Assembly: GCA_947630625.1 (NCBI GenBank)
Contig: CANRIL010000012.1
Span: 1-61,940, forward strand
Origin: an uncultured Clostridia bacterium
GTDB taxonomy: Bacteria; Bacillota; Clostridia; Oscillospirales; CAG-272
DNA length: 61,940 nt
Direction: 5' to 3'
In this document: positions 42,078-50,667 of the stretch, one piece after another
Layout: every line of letters starts with the position of its first letter
Numbering within the stretch: position 1 is the first letter of the stretch
Position numbers and translations under genes: made by a program
The notes under the pieces: generated by a model
Seen by the model: only the letters and a program-made list of their open reading frames with translations
Databases searched by the model: none
What the model was told of the DNA's origin: nothing

Positions 42078-44903
42078 ATGACAAATAACGGCAAGATCAG
42101 AACATTTATGACAGGGATGCGCGACAAGTTCACAAATTACATCGACGAGGCTTACGGCGACGTAAATCTCGGGGCGGAGGTAGTGTCGGCGTTCAGGATC
42201 ATCGGCAGAGTCGTATATACGGCGCTGGCGATCGTGCTTGACATCGTGATAACTCTGCTTCTGATCTGCGCGATAACGGGCATAATCGTTGTGACGGCGT
42301 TCGCCGTATATGTAAACAATTACGTCGACCCGACGTTTGATACAGGCCTCATTATAACGGACTCCGACAAGACATCCCAGCTCTGGTATATGGATTATAC
42401 CGACCGCGAGCACAGGATCGGCGAGCCCGTGGAGGTGGACGATCAGGTCCTCGTCGGCGAGGAATACAGCCTTTGGGCGAGGTATGACGAGCTGCCGGAA
42501 AACCTCATAAACGCGTTCATCGCGATAGAGGACCAGCGCTTCCGCAGCCACAACGGCGTCGACTGGTTCCGCACCGTCGCCGCCGCGGCGAATCAGGTGC
42601 TGCACCTGAAATCGACGTTCGGCGGCTCAACGATCACGCAGCAGCTCGTGAAAAACACGACGCATGACGACGACTTTACGATACAGCGAAAGGTGCAGGA
42701 AATTCTCCGCGCGCTGAATCTTGAGAGCAACTACAGCAAAGAACAGATAATCACGATGTATCTGAACATCATCCCGCTCTCGCAGAACTGCACGGGCGTG
42801 CAGAGCGCCGCGCACACGTATTTCAGCAAGGACGTAAAGGATTTGACGCTGATCGAATGCGCCGCGCTCGCGGCGATACCGAAGTCGCCGTATAAATATG
42901 ATCCGCTGCGGCACCCCGGCAACAATGACGACCGCCGCCGCGACGTGCTTGACAAAATGCTCGAGCTCGGATTCATAACGCGCGAGGAATACGACGAGGC
43001 GTATTACGCCGACCTGCAGCTCAATATATCGCGCTCGTCCGGACTTTCCGGCGTCACCTCATGGTATACGGACGCCGTGATCGAGGATGTCATCAACGAC
43101 TACGTTGAAAAATACGGCGTCTCGCGAGAATTCGCGAGCCTCAAGATCTATACGGGCGGCTGGAACATCTACAGCGTCATGGACCCTGAAATTCAGGACA
43201 CGCTCGAAAAAATCTATCTTGACGACAAATATTTCCCGGAATCGGATACGGGCATCAAGCCGCAGTCCTCGGCCGTCATAGTCGACCCGAAGACGGGGGA
43301 CCTGCTCGCGCTTGTCGGCGGCAGAGGAGAGAAGACCGAGAGCCGCGGACTCAACCGCGCGACTCAGTCAAGGCGTCCGTGCGGTTCGACGATAAAGCCG
43401 CTTTCCGTATACGGACCCACAATAGACAAGGGGATTTTGACATGGGGCACAGTCCTCGACGACGTGCCGCTCAATTTCGGAGTTTACGACGATCCGAAGG
43501 ACGCCTCCCCGTACCCGAAAAATTCCCCGAACACGTATGACGGTCTGACGACGGTGTACGACGCCGTGCGCGTTTCGAAAAATACTATCGCGATGCGCGC
43601 GCTTGGGCTTTTCGGCCTTGAAAATTCGTTCCACTTCCTCCACGACACGCTGCACATGGAGTCGATCGTCGAGCGGTCTGAAAACGCGGCGGGCAACCTC
43701 ATAACGGATATCGACTACGCGCCGCTCGCGCTCGGTCAGTTCTCATACGGCGTCACGGTGCGCGAGATGGTGGCGGCATACCAGATATTTGCGAACAAGG
43801 GACTTTACAATTATACGAGGACGTATATAAAGGTGACCGACCAGGACGGCAACCTGCTTTTGTCGACTGAGGAAAAGCCGAGCGAGGTCGTCATCTCCGA
43901 GCAGACGGCGACGATCGTGACGAAGCTGCTTGAGGGCGTCGTTGACGCCGGTACGGGTAAATCGGCGACGCTGCGCAAGTCGATCGACGTTGCGGGCAAG
44001 ACAGGTACGACGACGGCGGACTATGACCGCTGGTTCATCGGTTATACGCCGTATTATCTCTGCGGCGTGTGGTTCGGCTACGACCTGAACCAGACGCTCG
44101 CGAACTACAAGGGCAACCCGGCGCTGAATATATGGGACTCGGTCATGACCGAGATCCACGCGGACATAATCGAGGACGCGAAGGAGGGAAAAACGACGCT
44201 GCGCGAATTTGAAGACGCGCCCGGCGTCGTGCAGGCGACGTACTGCCGCGATTCCGGCAAGCTCATGACGGACGCGTGCGCGAAGGACCCGCGCGGGAGC
44301 CGCGCGCAGACGGGATATTTCACCGTCGATACGGTGCCGACCGAAACGTGCGATGTTCACGTCCTCGTGAATTACGACAAGAGCACCGGCGGCGTCGCGA
44401 GCCAGTATTGCAGCTCGGACGATATCGTACAGTACGGACTCATAAAGGTCGAGGACAGGAGCTTCCCGAAGAATATCACGGTCAAGGACGCGCAGTACGT
44501 GTACCGCGAACTCGCGCCGAACGTCAAGCCCGCGGGCTGGTACGGCGACCCGTTCTTCGTCAATATGCTGAACGAAGGGGAATTCTGCGGCAAATCGAGC
44601 GCGAAGACGCCGTTCAACCATTTCTGTTACCAGCACTACGACTACGACAGATCGACAGGCATAGATACTTCTCACTTCGACGAAGGGAAGACCCCGCCGC
44701 CTCCGGAGACGACGCCGCCGGAGACGACGCCGCCCGAAACGACGCCGCCCGAGCCGACGCCGGGCCCCGCGCCCGAGCCGGAACCGGAGCCGAACCCGAC
44801 TCCGACCCCGACGCCGGAGGCCGTCCCGAACGAAGACGGTGCCGAGCCGACATCAGTCAAACGCAAAACGGGCTCAATTTCTAAAACAGGTCCCCCGTCC
44901 TAA
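42078..44903 (+). CDS. pbpA: Class A penicillin-binding protein (PBP1A-type)
   Basis: About 941 residues: a cytoplasmic N terminus, one membrane helix (near 45-75), a GT51 glycosyltransferase domain with IAIEDQRFRSHNGVDW (near 145) and GGSTITQQLVKN (near 182), and a transpeptidase domain with STIK (near 436), SKN (near 503) and KTGT (near 640). It polymerises and cross-links peptidoglycan outside the membrane. The C-terminal ~45 residues are P/T/E repeats (PPETT units), a wall-spanning linker or tail. The ATG at 42078 has GGCGGTG upstream. A repeat series starts at its stop codon. Confidence 0.94.
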   Translation: MTNNGKIRTFMTGMRDKFTNYIDEAYGDVNLGAEVVSAFRIIGRVVYTALAIVLDIVITLLLICAITGIIVVTAFAVYVNNYVDPTFDTGLIITDSDKTSQLWYMDYTDREHRIGEPVEVDDQVLVGEEYSLWARYDELPENLINAFIAIEDQRFRSHNGVDWFRTVAAAANQVLHLKSTFGGSTITQQLVKNTTHDDDFTIQRKVQEILRALNLESNYSKEQIITMYLNIIPLSQNCTGVQSAAHTYFSKDVKDLTLIECAALAAIPKSPYKYDPLRHPGNNDDRRRDVLDKMLELGFITREEYDEAYYADLQLNISRSSGLSGVTSWYTDAVIEDVINDYVEKYGVSREFASLKIYTGGWNIYSVMDPEIQDTLEKIYLDDKYFPESDTGIKPQSSAVIVDPKTGDLLALVGGRGEKTESRGLNRATQSRRPCGSTIKPLSVYGPTIDKGILTWGTVLDDVPLNFGVYDDPKDASPYPKNSPNTYDGLTTVYDAVRVSKNTIAMRALGLFGLENSFHFLHDTLHMESIVERSENAAGNLITDIDYAPLALGQFSYGVTVREMVAAYQIFANKGLYNYTRTYIKVTDQDGNLLLSTEEKPSEVVISEQTATIVTKLLEGVVDAGTGKSATLRKSIDVAGKTGTTTADYDRWFIGYTPYYLCGVWFGYDLNQTLANYKGNPALNIWDSVMTEIHADIIEDAKEGKTTLREFEDAPGVVQATYCRDSGKLMTDACAKDPRGSRAQTGYFTVDTVPTETCDVHVLVNYDKSTGGVASQYCSSDDIVQYGLIKVEDRSFPKNITVKDAQYVYRELAPNVKPAGWYGDPFFVNMLNEGEFCGKSSAKTPFNHFCYQHYDYDRSTGIDTSHFDEGKTPPPPETTPPETTPPETTPPEPTPGPAPEPEPEPNPTPTPTPEAVPNEDGAEPTSVKRKTGSISKTGPPS

Positions 44904-44990
44904 AGACGGGGTTCCCGTCGTAAAGACGTAAGTCCCGCCATTCGGCTGGACACGTCCTAAAGCTGTAAGTCCCGCCTAACGGGGGGAACA
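44890..44990 (+). repeat. ~21-bp repeat starting at the pbpA stop codon
   Basis: CCGTCCTAAAGACGG at the end of pbpA (stop TAA inside) is followed by CCGTCGTAAAGACG and CGTCCTAAAGCTG variants, alternating with AAGTCCCGCC. Units are spaced about 20 bp and most are small hairpins. Each keeps a TAA. Confidence 0.75.
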
Positions 44991-45060
44991 CCCGAACTAA
45001 TAAAAATTATTCCTTTCCTAAAACCGGGACTCCGCCCCGCGGCGCAGTCCCACAACAAAC

Positions 45061-45092
45061 GCATGAGTCCCGCCTTACGGCGGGACTCATGC
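45061..45092 (+). other. Perfect 14-bp palindromic hairpin
   Basis: GCATGAGTCCCGCC (45061-45074) pairs perfectly with 45079-45092 around TTAC. No U-tract follows. It could stop or protect the pbpA transcript, or be a DNA palindrome. It shares GTCCCGCC with the preceding repeat. Confidence 0.65.
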
Positions 45093-45104
45093 TGAACGAC
45101 CTCC

Positions 45105-45335
45105 CCGAAGCGGAACTCCGCAAGGCAAAACTCTCGCCCGAAGCGGAACTCCGCAAGACAAAAGTCTCGCCACGAAGCGGAACGCTTTGCTCCCGAAACA
45201 TAACTCCGCGCCGGATCATAACCCACCCCGAACCGGAATCCACGCCCGAACGTGTCACCCTTTATCGGCATGTTAAGAAACGGTGGGAATCCGCACACCC
45301 CGAACCGGAATCCACGCCCGAACGTGTCACCCCGC
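45105..45335 (+). repeat. Two further direct repeats after pbpA
   Basis: CCGAAGCGGAACTCCGCAAG starts at 45105 and 45138 (33-bp unit, two copies plus a remnant). A 37-bp stretch beginning CACCCCGAACCGGAATCCAC occurs exactly at 45224-45260 and 45296-45332. No gene is supported in 44904-45504. Confidence 0.85.
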
Positions 45336-45408
45336 CAAAATGCGGCGGAATTCCGCCGCGAAAAAAAGTTTTTTTGTGCAACTGTCATTGTTTTTTTCGT
45401 ATAACCTG

Positions 45409-45437
45409 TTGACATAACGTGCATTTTGTACTATACT
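45409..45437 (+). promoter_or_regulatory. Promoter of the DUF4430-like lipoprotein gene
   Basis: TTGACA (45409-45414), 17 bp, TATACT (45432-45437), 68 bp before the start codon. It is one of the strongest promoters in the window. Confidence 0.87.
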
Positions 45438-45504
45438 TGACGTAAAGATTTAAATATAACAGCTGCATTTTAAAAATGCACGCAAAAACGGAGGTTTTAA
45501 GGAC

Positions 45505-46029
45505 ATGAAAAAGCTCATGATCAGGGTCATTGCGCTTTCACTGGCAGCCTTTATGCTGATGGCAGTGATGTGCGGCTGCGGCGGCAAGTCGATGAAGATC
45601 AAGGTCGGCGTCAAGCTCGGACAGGACTACATTGATTTCAAATACGCCGAAGCAAAGAGCAAGGGAGACGAGGACTTCATCATTCCCGCCGACGAGCGCA
45701 CGATCCTCGACAATCTTGAGGTCACCATCAATTACGATGAGGACGACCCGGTAACGGCGCTGCGCGCGCTTCGCGATGCCTGCGAGAACAATTCCATTGA
45801 TTTCACAATGAATTCCGCCGGCCGCGTCGAGAAGATACGCACGTATACGACGCTGAGCTATACGCCGGACGCAAATAACCCGATCGAAGGCTATGACGAA
45901 CCGCTCAGCTTCATCTGGGCGTTCACGGTCAACGGCGAGGAGCCTGCCGGCCGTGTCAACACATATGAGGTCAAGGAAGGCGACGTGCTCGTCTTTACGC
46001 TCTCCGCCGGTACGGAGGAAGCTGAATAA
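45505..46029 (+). CDS. Lipoprotein with DUF4430-like domain
   Basis: 174 residues: a lipoprotein signal (LAAFMLMAVMCGCGG, lipid cysteine near residue 26) and a C-terminal domain (DPVTALRALRDACENNSIDF, then FIWAFTVNGEEPAGRVNTYEVKEGD) matching the DUF4430/transcobalamin-like ubiquitin fold often found in surface or vitamin-binding proteins. A GGAGG site and its own promoter precede it. No transporter is adjacent, so a ligand cannot be named. The next gene is a likely operon partner. Confidence 0.8.
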   Translation: MKKLMIRVIALSLAAFMLMAVMCGCGGKSMKIKVGVKLGQDYIDFKYAEAKSKGDEDFIIPADERTILDNLEVTINYDEDDPVTALRALRDACENNSIDFTMNSAGRVEKIRTYTTLSYTPDANNPIEGYDEPLSFIWAFTVNGEEPAGRVNTYEVKEGDVLVFTLSAGTEEAE

Positions 46030-46172
46030 GCGTCCTGCTTTTATATGGCAAAAGAGGATCGGGAAGGGCGTCCGCCCCGCCCGGTCCTTTATTTATAAAA
46101 TCGCGGGCAGACGATTTGCCGTAAATCAGCCGCCCGACGATCATTTTGCGCGAAAAGGTTTGGAAAATCAGA

Positions 46173-47072
46173 GTGGACAAGCGAAAAAAGCATGATATGT
46201 CAAAAATCCTGCCGGTGCTGACCGTCATCTGTACGTTCGTCGCCGTCGGACTTATACTCACCTCCGTCTTAAGCAAAAGCCGCGGCGAAAACGCGCTCGG
46301 CGGTGACAGAACGGACGCCTCCCCCGGCGCCGTTATGACGGAACCTGACCCGCCCGCGGCGGGGACGGAACACACCGCAGGGGACGACACGCAGAGCGGC
46401 GAAAACACGGCGACAGAGACGCTGCCGCGCGAGACTGAAACGGAGACGGAAACCGAAACGGAGCCGCCCGTGCAGACGGTGCCGGTCGGAATTTATACGG
46501 AATCAAAGCGAAAGTGCACGCGCGTGACGGAATATTTCGGCGTCTTCCCGGAGTCTGACGACGATCCGCTCTGGAAGCTCGACACGTGGACATACAAGGA
46601 CCACGCGAATCTCATCTGCGACCTTGAGACGTTCGCGGTGTTCACCGCGACAGACGACACGATAAAAGTTTCGTCATGGGATAAGACGTGGGTCGAAAAA
46701 TGGGAGAGCTGCGGGCTTGACGACGGGGACAAAATCGGATTTGAGTTCACGATCAAAAAAAAGGACGGCGGGCGCGTCCGGTTCACCGTGCTTTCCCCGG
46801 CTGATACGTTCAAACACGAGGAATATTTCGAACTATACCTTTATGACTGCGTCGCGCACGCGCACGATTCGTGGTACAGCCACATAACGGAGAAGACGAA
46901 CTACCCCGACACGAAAAACGTCATGGTGAAAATAACGCTTCGGAACGGCTGCTACGACATTGACGAGATCGAGCTCAAGGCGTTCGTATACGGCGGCGAG
47001 GACGAATTTGACAGCAACGGCTTTTACCGCGGCGGAAATTTTGAAATCTGCGTCATAAAGCGCAAACAATAA
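46173..47072 (+). CDS. Exported single-span protein, unknown C-terminal domain
   Basis: About 299 residues: one N-terminal membrane helix (ILPVLTVICTFVAVGLILTSVL), an acidic linker with TE repeats (TETETETE), then a ~180-residue domain with many aromatic and charged positions (CTRVTEYFGVFPESDDDPLW, DTWTYKDHANLICDLETF). I do not recognise the domain. Its shape suggests an extracellular beta-rich domain. The start is unclear: GTG at 46173 is preferred to TTG 46146 and ATG 46197. It follows the DUF4430 lipoprotein gene and precedes a terminator. Confidence 0.7.
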   Translation: MDKRKKHDMSKILPVLTVICTFVAVGLILTSVLSKSRGENALGGDRTDASPGAVMTEPDPPAAGTEHTAGDDTQSGENTATETLPRETETETETETEPPVQTVPVGIYTESKRKCTRVTEYFGVFPESDDDPLWKLDTWTYKDHANLICDLETFAVFTATDDTIKVSSWDKTWVEKWESCGLDDGDKIGFEFTIKKKDGGRVRFTVLSPADTFKHEEYFELYLYDCVAHAHDSWYSHITEKTNYPDTKNVMVKITLRNGCYDIDEIELKAFVYGGEDEFDSNGFYRGGNFEICVIKRKQ

Positions 47073-47126
47073 ACCCGCCGCGCGGGCGTGAAAAAACGCG
47101 TGAGCGGCAGCACCCGACTGTTTGCC

Positions 47127-47254
47127 CCGAAGACGGAAAAACGATCGCTGAAATCACGCTGATTATTTAACCCGAAGACGTAAGAACGATCAACGAGATC
47201 ACGCTGATTATTTAAGCCGAAGACTGAAGAAATCACGCCTACTGTTTGACCCAA
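47127..47254 (+). repeat. 45-bp tandem repeat, three copies
   Basis: CCGAAGAC starts at 47127, 47172 and 47217 (exactly 45 bp apart). Units share ACGATC, GATCACGCTGATTATTTAA and end in a TAA. The second copy is closest to the consensus. It lies between the exported-protein gene and its terminator. Confidence 0.87.
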
Positions 47255-47264
47255 AAAAACAAGC

Positions 47265-47296
47265 GGGACTGCCGGAATATGGCAGTCCCTTTACTC
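47265..47296. terminator. Bidirectional terminator between convergent genes
   Basis: GGGACTGCC (47265-47273) pairs with GGCAGTCCC (47281-47289), flanked by A7 on the left and TTTACTCTTCTTT on the right, so it can work on both strands. It separates the plus-strand exported-protein genes from the minus-strand oxidoreductases. 47297-47411 holds nothing else that I recognise. Confidence 0.85.
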
Positions 47297-47411
47297 TTCT
47301 TTAATAATACAGTCAGGATGTTCGACTTTTCGTGTGATATTTTCGGGGATGTCTGAGATATCATCGGTGCAAAAGCCATGAGCCGCGCGGGGGAACTGAT
47401 TTTTTACCCGC

Positions 47412-48506
47412 TCATTTCCTGCCGGTCAGCTCGGCAGCGTCTGCCTGCGCGCGGAGGCTGAGCTCCGCGGCGAGGAACGCGTGCGCCTGCGTCATGGCGT
47501 TCTCCGTCCTGTCAATGCAGTCGAGGATGAGCTCGCCGAAGAACGGGCAGCCGACTCTGCCGCGCGCCGCGAACCTGTGCTCGCCTTTGCCGTCGACGAG
47601 GAAGACCTGATCGCCGCCGTCGTCGGTGCCGATATTGATGTACTTGCGCAGCTCGATGTAGCCGTCCGTGCCGAGGATGACGGTCCTGCCGTCTCCCCAC
47701 GTGCGAAGCCCGTCCGGCGTGAACCAGTCGACGCGGAAATACTGCGTCGCGCCGCTGCCGCCGACGATAACGGCGTCGCCGAAATCGTCAAGCTCCGGAT
47801 ATTCGGGGTGCGCGAAATTGCCGATCTGTGAGCGGACGACGCGCGCCTCCGTCTCGTTCGCGTAATATAAAAACTGCTCGATCTGATGGCTGCCGATGTC
47901 GCAGAGGATACCGCCGTATTTTTCCTTTTTGAAAAACCAATCGGGACGCGAGGGCGCGTTCAGCCTGTGCGGACCGAGCCCGAGCACCTGGATGACCCTG
48001 CCGACGGCGCCCTGTCTTACGAGCAGACCGGCGTATACGGCAGCCTCGGAATGCAGGCGCTCGCCGTAATAGACCATGTATTTGCGCCCCGTTTCCGTCA
48101 CCTTCGCGCGCGCCGATTCGAGCTGGGAAAGCGTCGTCATCGGGGCCTTGTCCGTGAAATAATCCTTTCCCGCTTCCATGACGCGCAGCCCGAGCGCGCA
48201 CCGCTCGGATGTGACCGCAGCGCCCGCGACGAGGCGAACGTCCGGGTCAAGGAAAATCTCGTCCTCGCATCGTGCGGCGCGGACACCGGGATAACGGCGC
48301 AGAAACGCGTCGACCTTGGCGGGGTCGGGATCGTAGACCCAGCGCAGCGTCGCGCCCGCCTCGCGCAGCCCGTTGCACATGCCGTAAATGTGACCGTGAT
48401 CAAGCCCGATCGCCGCGAAGACGAATTCGCCCTCGCCGACGACGGGAGCCGGTTTGCCGACCGGCGCGTAATTCATTCCGTCGGACATCTGAAAATCGGT
48501 TGACAT
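47412..48506 (-). CDS. Gfo/Idh/MocA-family oxidoreductase
   Basis: 364 residues: N-terminal NAD(P)-binding Rossmann domain (FAAIGLDHGHIYGMCNGL near 30) and a C-terminal dehydrogenase-like domain. The usual EKP motif reads DKAP (FTDKAPMTT near 117), so the catalytic lysine is kept. GGILCDIGSHQIEQFLYY is a typical second-domain block. The family acts on sugars and inositols. The substrate is unknown. It is co-directional with and 22 bp after another member, with a GGAGG ribosome site. Confidence 0.88.
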   Translation of the reverse strand: MSTDFQMSDGMNYAPVGKPAPVVGEGEFVFAAIGLDHGHIYGMCNGLREAGATLRWVYDPDPAKVDAFLRRYPGVRAARCEDEIFLDPDVRLVAGAAVTSERCALGLRVMEAGKDYFTDKAPMTTLSQLESARAKVTETGRKYMVYYGERLHSEAAVYAGLLVRQGAVGRVIQVLGLGPHRLNAPSRPDWFFKKEKYGGILCDIGSHQIEQFLYYANETEARVVRSQIGNFAHPEYPELDDFGDAVIVGGSGATQYFRVDWFTPDGLRTWGDGRTVILGTDGYIELRKYINIGTDDGGDQVFLVDGKGEHRFAARGRVGCPFFGELILDCIDRTENAMTQAHAFLAAELSLRAQADAAELTGRK

Positions 48507-48528
48507 TTTCGTATCCTCCCAGAGAAAA

Positions 48529-49692
48529 TTAATTGTTCCCGCCGCCGAACGTGATGTGCTCGTCGGCGAAATTTTTTAAGGAAGCGCTTTTTTCGTAAAA
48601 ATGGCGCACGTTTTTCTGTATGCCGTCCGCCGTGTAGAAAGCGTCGTTCGGGGACAGCGGCAGGGAAACGGTACGTTCCTCGAAGCCCGATTTGTAGATC
48701 GCAGTTATGATCTCGACCGTGCGCCGCCCGTCGTGCCCGTCAATGAACGGGCGTCTGCCTGATTCGATCGCGCACATAACGTCGTAAAGCTCCGCCGTGT
48801 GACCCGTATAAGTCAGCGGCGGGATCGAATCGTAAAATGCGCCGATCTCACGTTCAAGCTGCTCGTTTTTTATCGGGAAGCCGTTTTCGCGCGAGAGGGA
48901 GGCGCAAACGCGGAACGGAGCCGAGACGCGCGCCCGCTCGCCCTGAATTATGACCGCCTGTTCTTCGCCGTGATGGATGACGGAGCTTGTTACCTCGGCG
49001 AGCGTGCCGCCGGGATACTGCATCGCGGCGATCGAGATATCCTCGACCTCGGCGTTGTCGTGCGCGGCGTTTGATAAAACGGCGGTGACCTTTTCGGGCG
49101 TGCCGAGCATCCAGCCGAGCATGTCGATATGATGGACGGCGTGGTTGAGCGTGCAGCCGCCGCCTTCCGTTGCCCACGCGCCGCGCCACCAGAGATCGTA
49201 GTAGCAGTGCCCGCGCCACCAGTATGAGTCGATCTCGGCGTGGAGCACGCGGCCTATCATACCGGAATCGAGGATCGACTTAAGCCGCCAATAGGGGTCT
49301 GTAAATCTGTTCTGCGCGATGACGGCGAGCGTCCTGCCGCTTTCGCTCTCAGCTCTGAGCATCAGGTCGCATTCGTAAAGCGAGGACGCCATCGGCTTTT
49401 CGACGACGACGTTCACGCCCGCACGAAGAAAGTCAACGGCGATTTCCGAATGCGTGAACGGCGGCGTGCATACGCTCACAAGGTCGAGCTCGCCGCCGAG
49501 CGCGTCTATCAGCTCCTTGTGCGAGGAAAACACGCGCGCGCCGTCGAGCGAGAACGCGGATTTTTTTGCCTCCGCCTTTTCGGGGTAAATGTCGCAGAGG
49601 GCGACGATCCTGCATTTGTCTTTGAACTGTAGATATCCGTTTATATGCGCGGGCGAGATGTTGCCCGTCCCGATTATGGCGACGTTCAGCAT
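48529..49692 (-). CDS. Gfo/Idh/MocA-family oxidoreductase
   Basis: 387 residues with the standard layout: VAIIGTGNISPAHINGY at the N terminus (GxGxxG variant GTGNIS) and VVEKPMASSLYECD (EKP near 98) with the GGGCTLNHAVHHIDM block (near 176). An AAAGGAGCC site and a full promoter precede it. The pair of related genes without a transporter or regulator suggests paired steps in sugar interconversion, but no substrate can be named. The two proteins are too far apart to be a recent duplication. Confidence 0.9.
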   Translation of the reverse strand: MLNVAIIGTGNISPAHINGYLQFKDKCRIVALCDIYPEKAEAKKSAFSLDGARVFSSHKELIDALGGELDLVSVCTPPFTHSEIAVDFLRAGVNVVVEKPMASSLYECDLMLRAESESGRTLAVIAQNRFTDPYWRLKSILDSGMIGRVLHAEIDSYWWRGHCYYDLWWRGAWATEGGGCTLNHAVHHIDMLGWMLGTPEKVTAVLSNAAHDNAEVEDISIAAMQYPGGTLAEVTSSVIHHGEEQAVIIQGERARVSAPFRVCASLSRENGFPIKNEQLEREIGAFYDSIPPLTYTGHTAELYDVMCAIESGRRPFIDGHDGRRTVEIITAIYKSGFEERTVSLPLSPNDAFYTADGIQKNVRHFYEKSASLKNFADEHITFGGGNN

Positions 49693-49730
49693 ATGTCGGC
49701 TCCTTTTTTGCGTGCTGTTATACGGTAATA

Positions 49731-49759
49731 ATTATATCATCCGCAGCGCAAAATTACAA
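49731..49759 (-). promoter_or_regulatory. Promoter of the Gfo/Idh/MocA pair
   Basis: TTGTAA (49754-49759), 17 bp, TATAAT (49731-49736) on the minus strand, 38 bp before the ATG. Confidence 0.78.
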
Positions 49760-49806
49760 GCGCGGCGGCGGATATATTTTGAACTTACGGTTGCCGCGAA
49801 TTGTAC

Positions 49807-49835
49807 TTGCGATTATCACAAATCTAAGTTATAAT
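49807..49835 (+). promoter_or_regulatory. Promoter leading into the structured repeat (second locus)
   Basis: TTGCGA (49807-49812), 17 bp, TATAAT (49830-49835). As at the cdaA locus, this -10 forms the first bases of the repeat unit. Confidence 0.72.
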
Positions 49836-49966
49836 ATCTATGTGGATTTGCTGCGCAAATCCCAAAAGCGTCGCGACAGCTCCGCTTTTGCTGCGGCTAA
49901 CGCCGCAGACTCGATATTGACGGCCTCGCAAAAATGCCCTTGCAAGCAAGCATTTTTGCTTCGTGG
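49830..49966 (+). repeat. Structured repeat unit, full copy (flavin reductase locus)
   Basis: Same order of stems as at 7045-7315: outer AATATC (49833-49838) with GATATT (49913-49918); P2 GGATTTG (49844-49850) with CAAATCC (49856-49862); P3 AAAAGCG (49864-49870) with CGCTTTT (49883-49889); P4 CTGCGGC (49891-49897) with GCCGCAG (49902-49908); P5 GCAAAAATGC (49928-49937) with GCATTTTTGC (49950-49959). The stretch from TTGACGGCC to TATAAT is identical at both loci. Confidence 0.85.
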
Positions 49967-50040
49967 TATAATATCTATGTGGATTTGCTTCGCAAATCTA
50001 CAATGCACTGATTTCGCCGCTGTGCGCGGCGCGCTTTGCT
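49967..50040 (+). repeat. Structured repeat unit, partial gene-proximal copy
   Basis: It starts TATAATATCTATGT as in the full copy, keeps P2 (GGATTTG/CAAATCT, one mismatch) and then diverges, ending in a CGCCGC/GCGGCG hairpin (near 50016-50031), exactly as the partial unit C does before cdaA. Confidence 0.75.
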
Positions 50041-50075
50041 TTAAAAATTTAAACTAACTACAGGAGGAATCAAAA

Positions 50076-50648
50076 ATGAAAAAGGATTTTGGCGTGCAGC
50101 CGTATTTGTTCCCGATGCCGACATATATGATCGGGACGTATAACGAGGACGGCACGGTCGACGTGATGATGATGGCGTGGGGCGGAATCTGCGCCGAGGA
50201 TATGGTGGCGCTCAACCTCGAGGCGGCGCACAAGACAGTGGCGAATCTTAAGGCGCGCGGCGCGTTCACGCTCGCCGTGCCCGGGACGGATACGCTCGAG
50301 GCGTCCGATTTTATGGGGATCGCGAGCGCCAACAATATGGCGGACAAATTCGAGCGGACGGGACTCCACGCCGTGAAGAGCAGCCGCGTCGACGCGCCCG
50401 TGATCGAGGAATACCCGCTGACGCTCGAATGCACGGTCGAGAGGATGGAGGACGAACCTTACGGTCTGCGCGTGCTCGGCAGGATCGTAAACGTTATGGC
50501 GGATGAAAAGGTGCTCGACGAAAAGGGAAAGATCGACTCCGGCAAGCTCGGGACGTTTTTGTTCGACCAGATGAGAAACGGATATTACGCCGTCGGTGAA
50601 AAGATCGGACAGGCGTGGAAGAGCGGCGCGGGACTCATGAAGAAATGA
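50076..50648 (+). CDS. Flavin reductase family (FMN-binding) protein
   Basis: 190 residues of the flavin-reductase-like FMN-binding fold: PYLFPMPTYMIGTYNEDG near the N terminus, VALNLEAAHKTVANLKARGAF near 48 and LTLECTVERMEDE near 121. Such proteins use FMN, some reduce flavin for a partner monooxygenase, and in anaerobes the role is unclear. AGGAGG precedes the ATG. It is driven by the repeated TATAAT elements and followed by the SprT-like gene after 19 bp. Confidence 0.88.
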   Translation: MKKDFGVQPYLFPMPTYMIGTYNEDGTVDVMMMAWGGICAEDMVALNLEAAHKTVANLKARGAFTLAVPGTDTLEASDFMGIASANNMADKFERTGLHAVKSSRVDAPVIEEYPLTLECTVERMEDEPYGLRVLGRIVNVMADEKVLDEKGKIDSGKLGTFLFDQMRNGYYAVGEKIGQAWKSGAGLMKK

Positions 50649-50667
50649 ACCGCAAAGGTGTGAGCCG

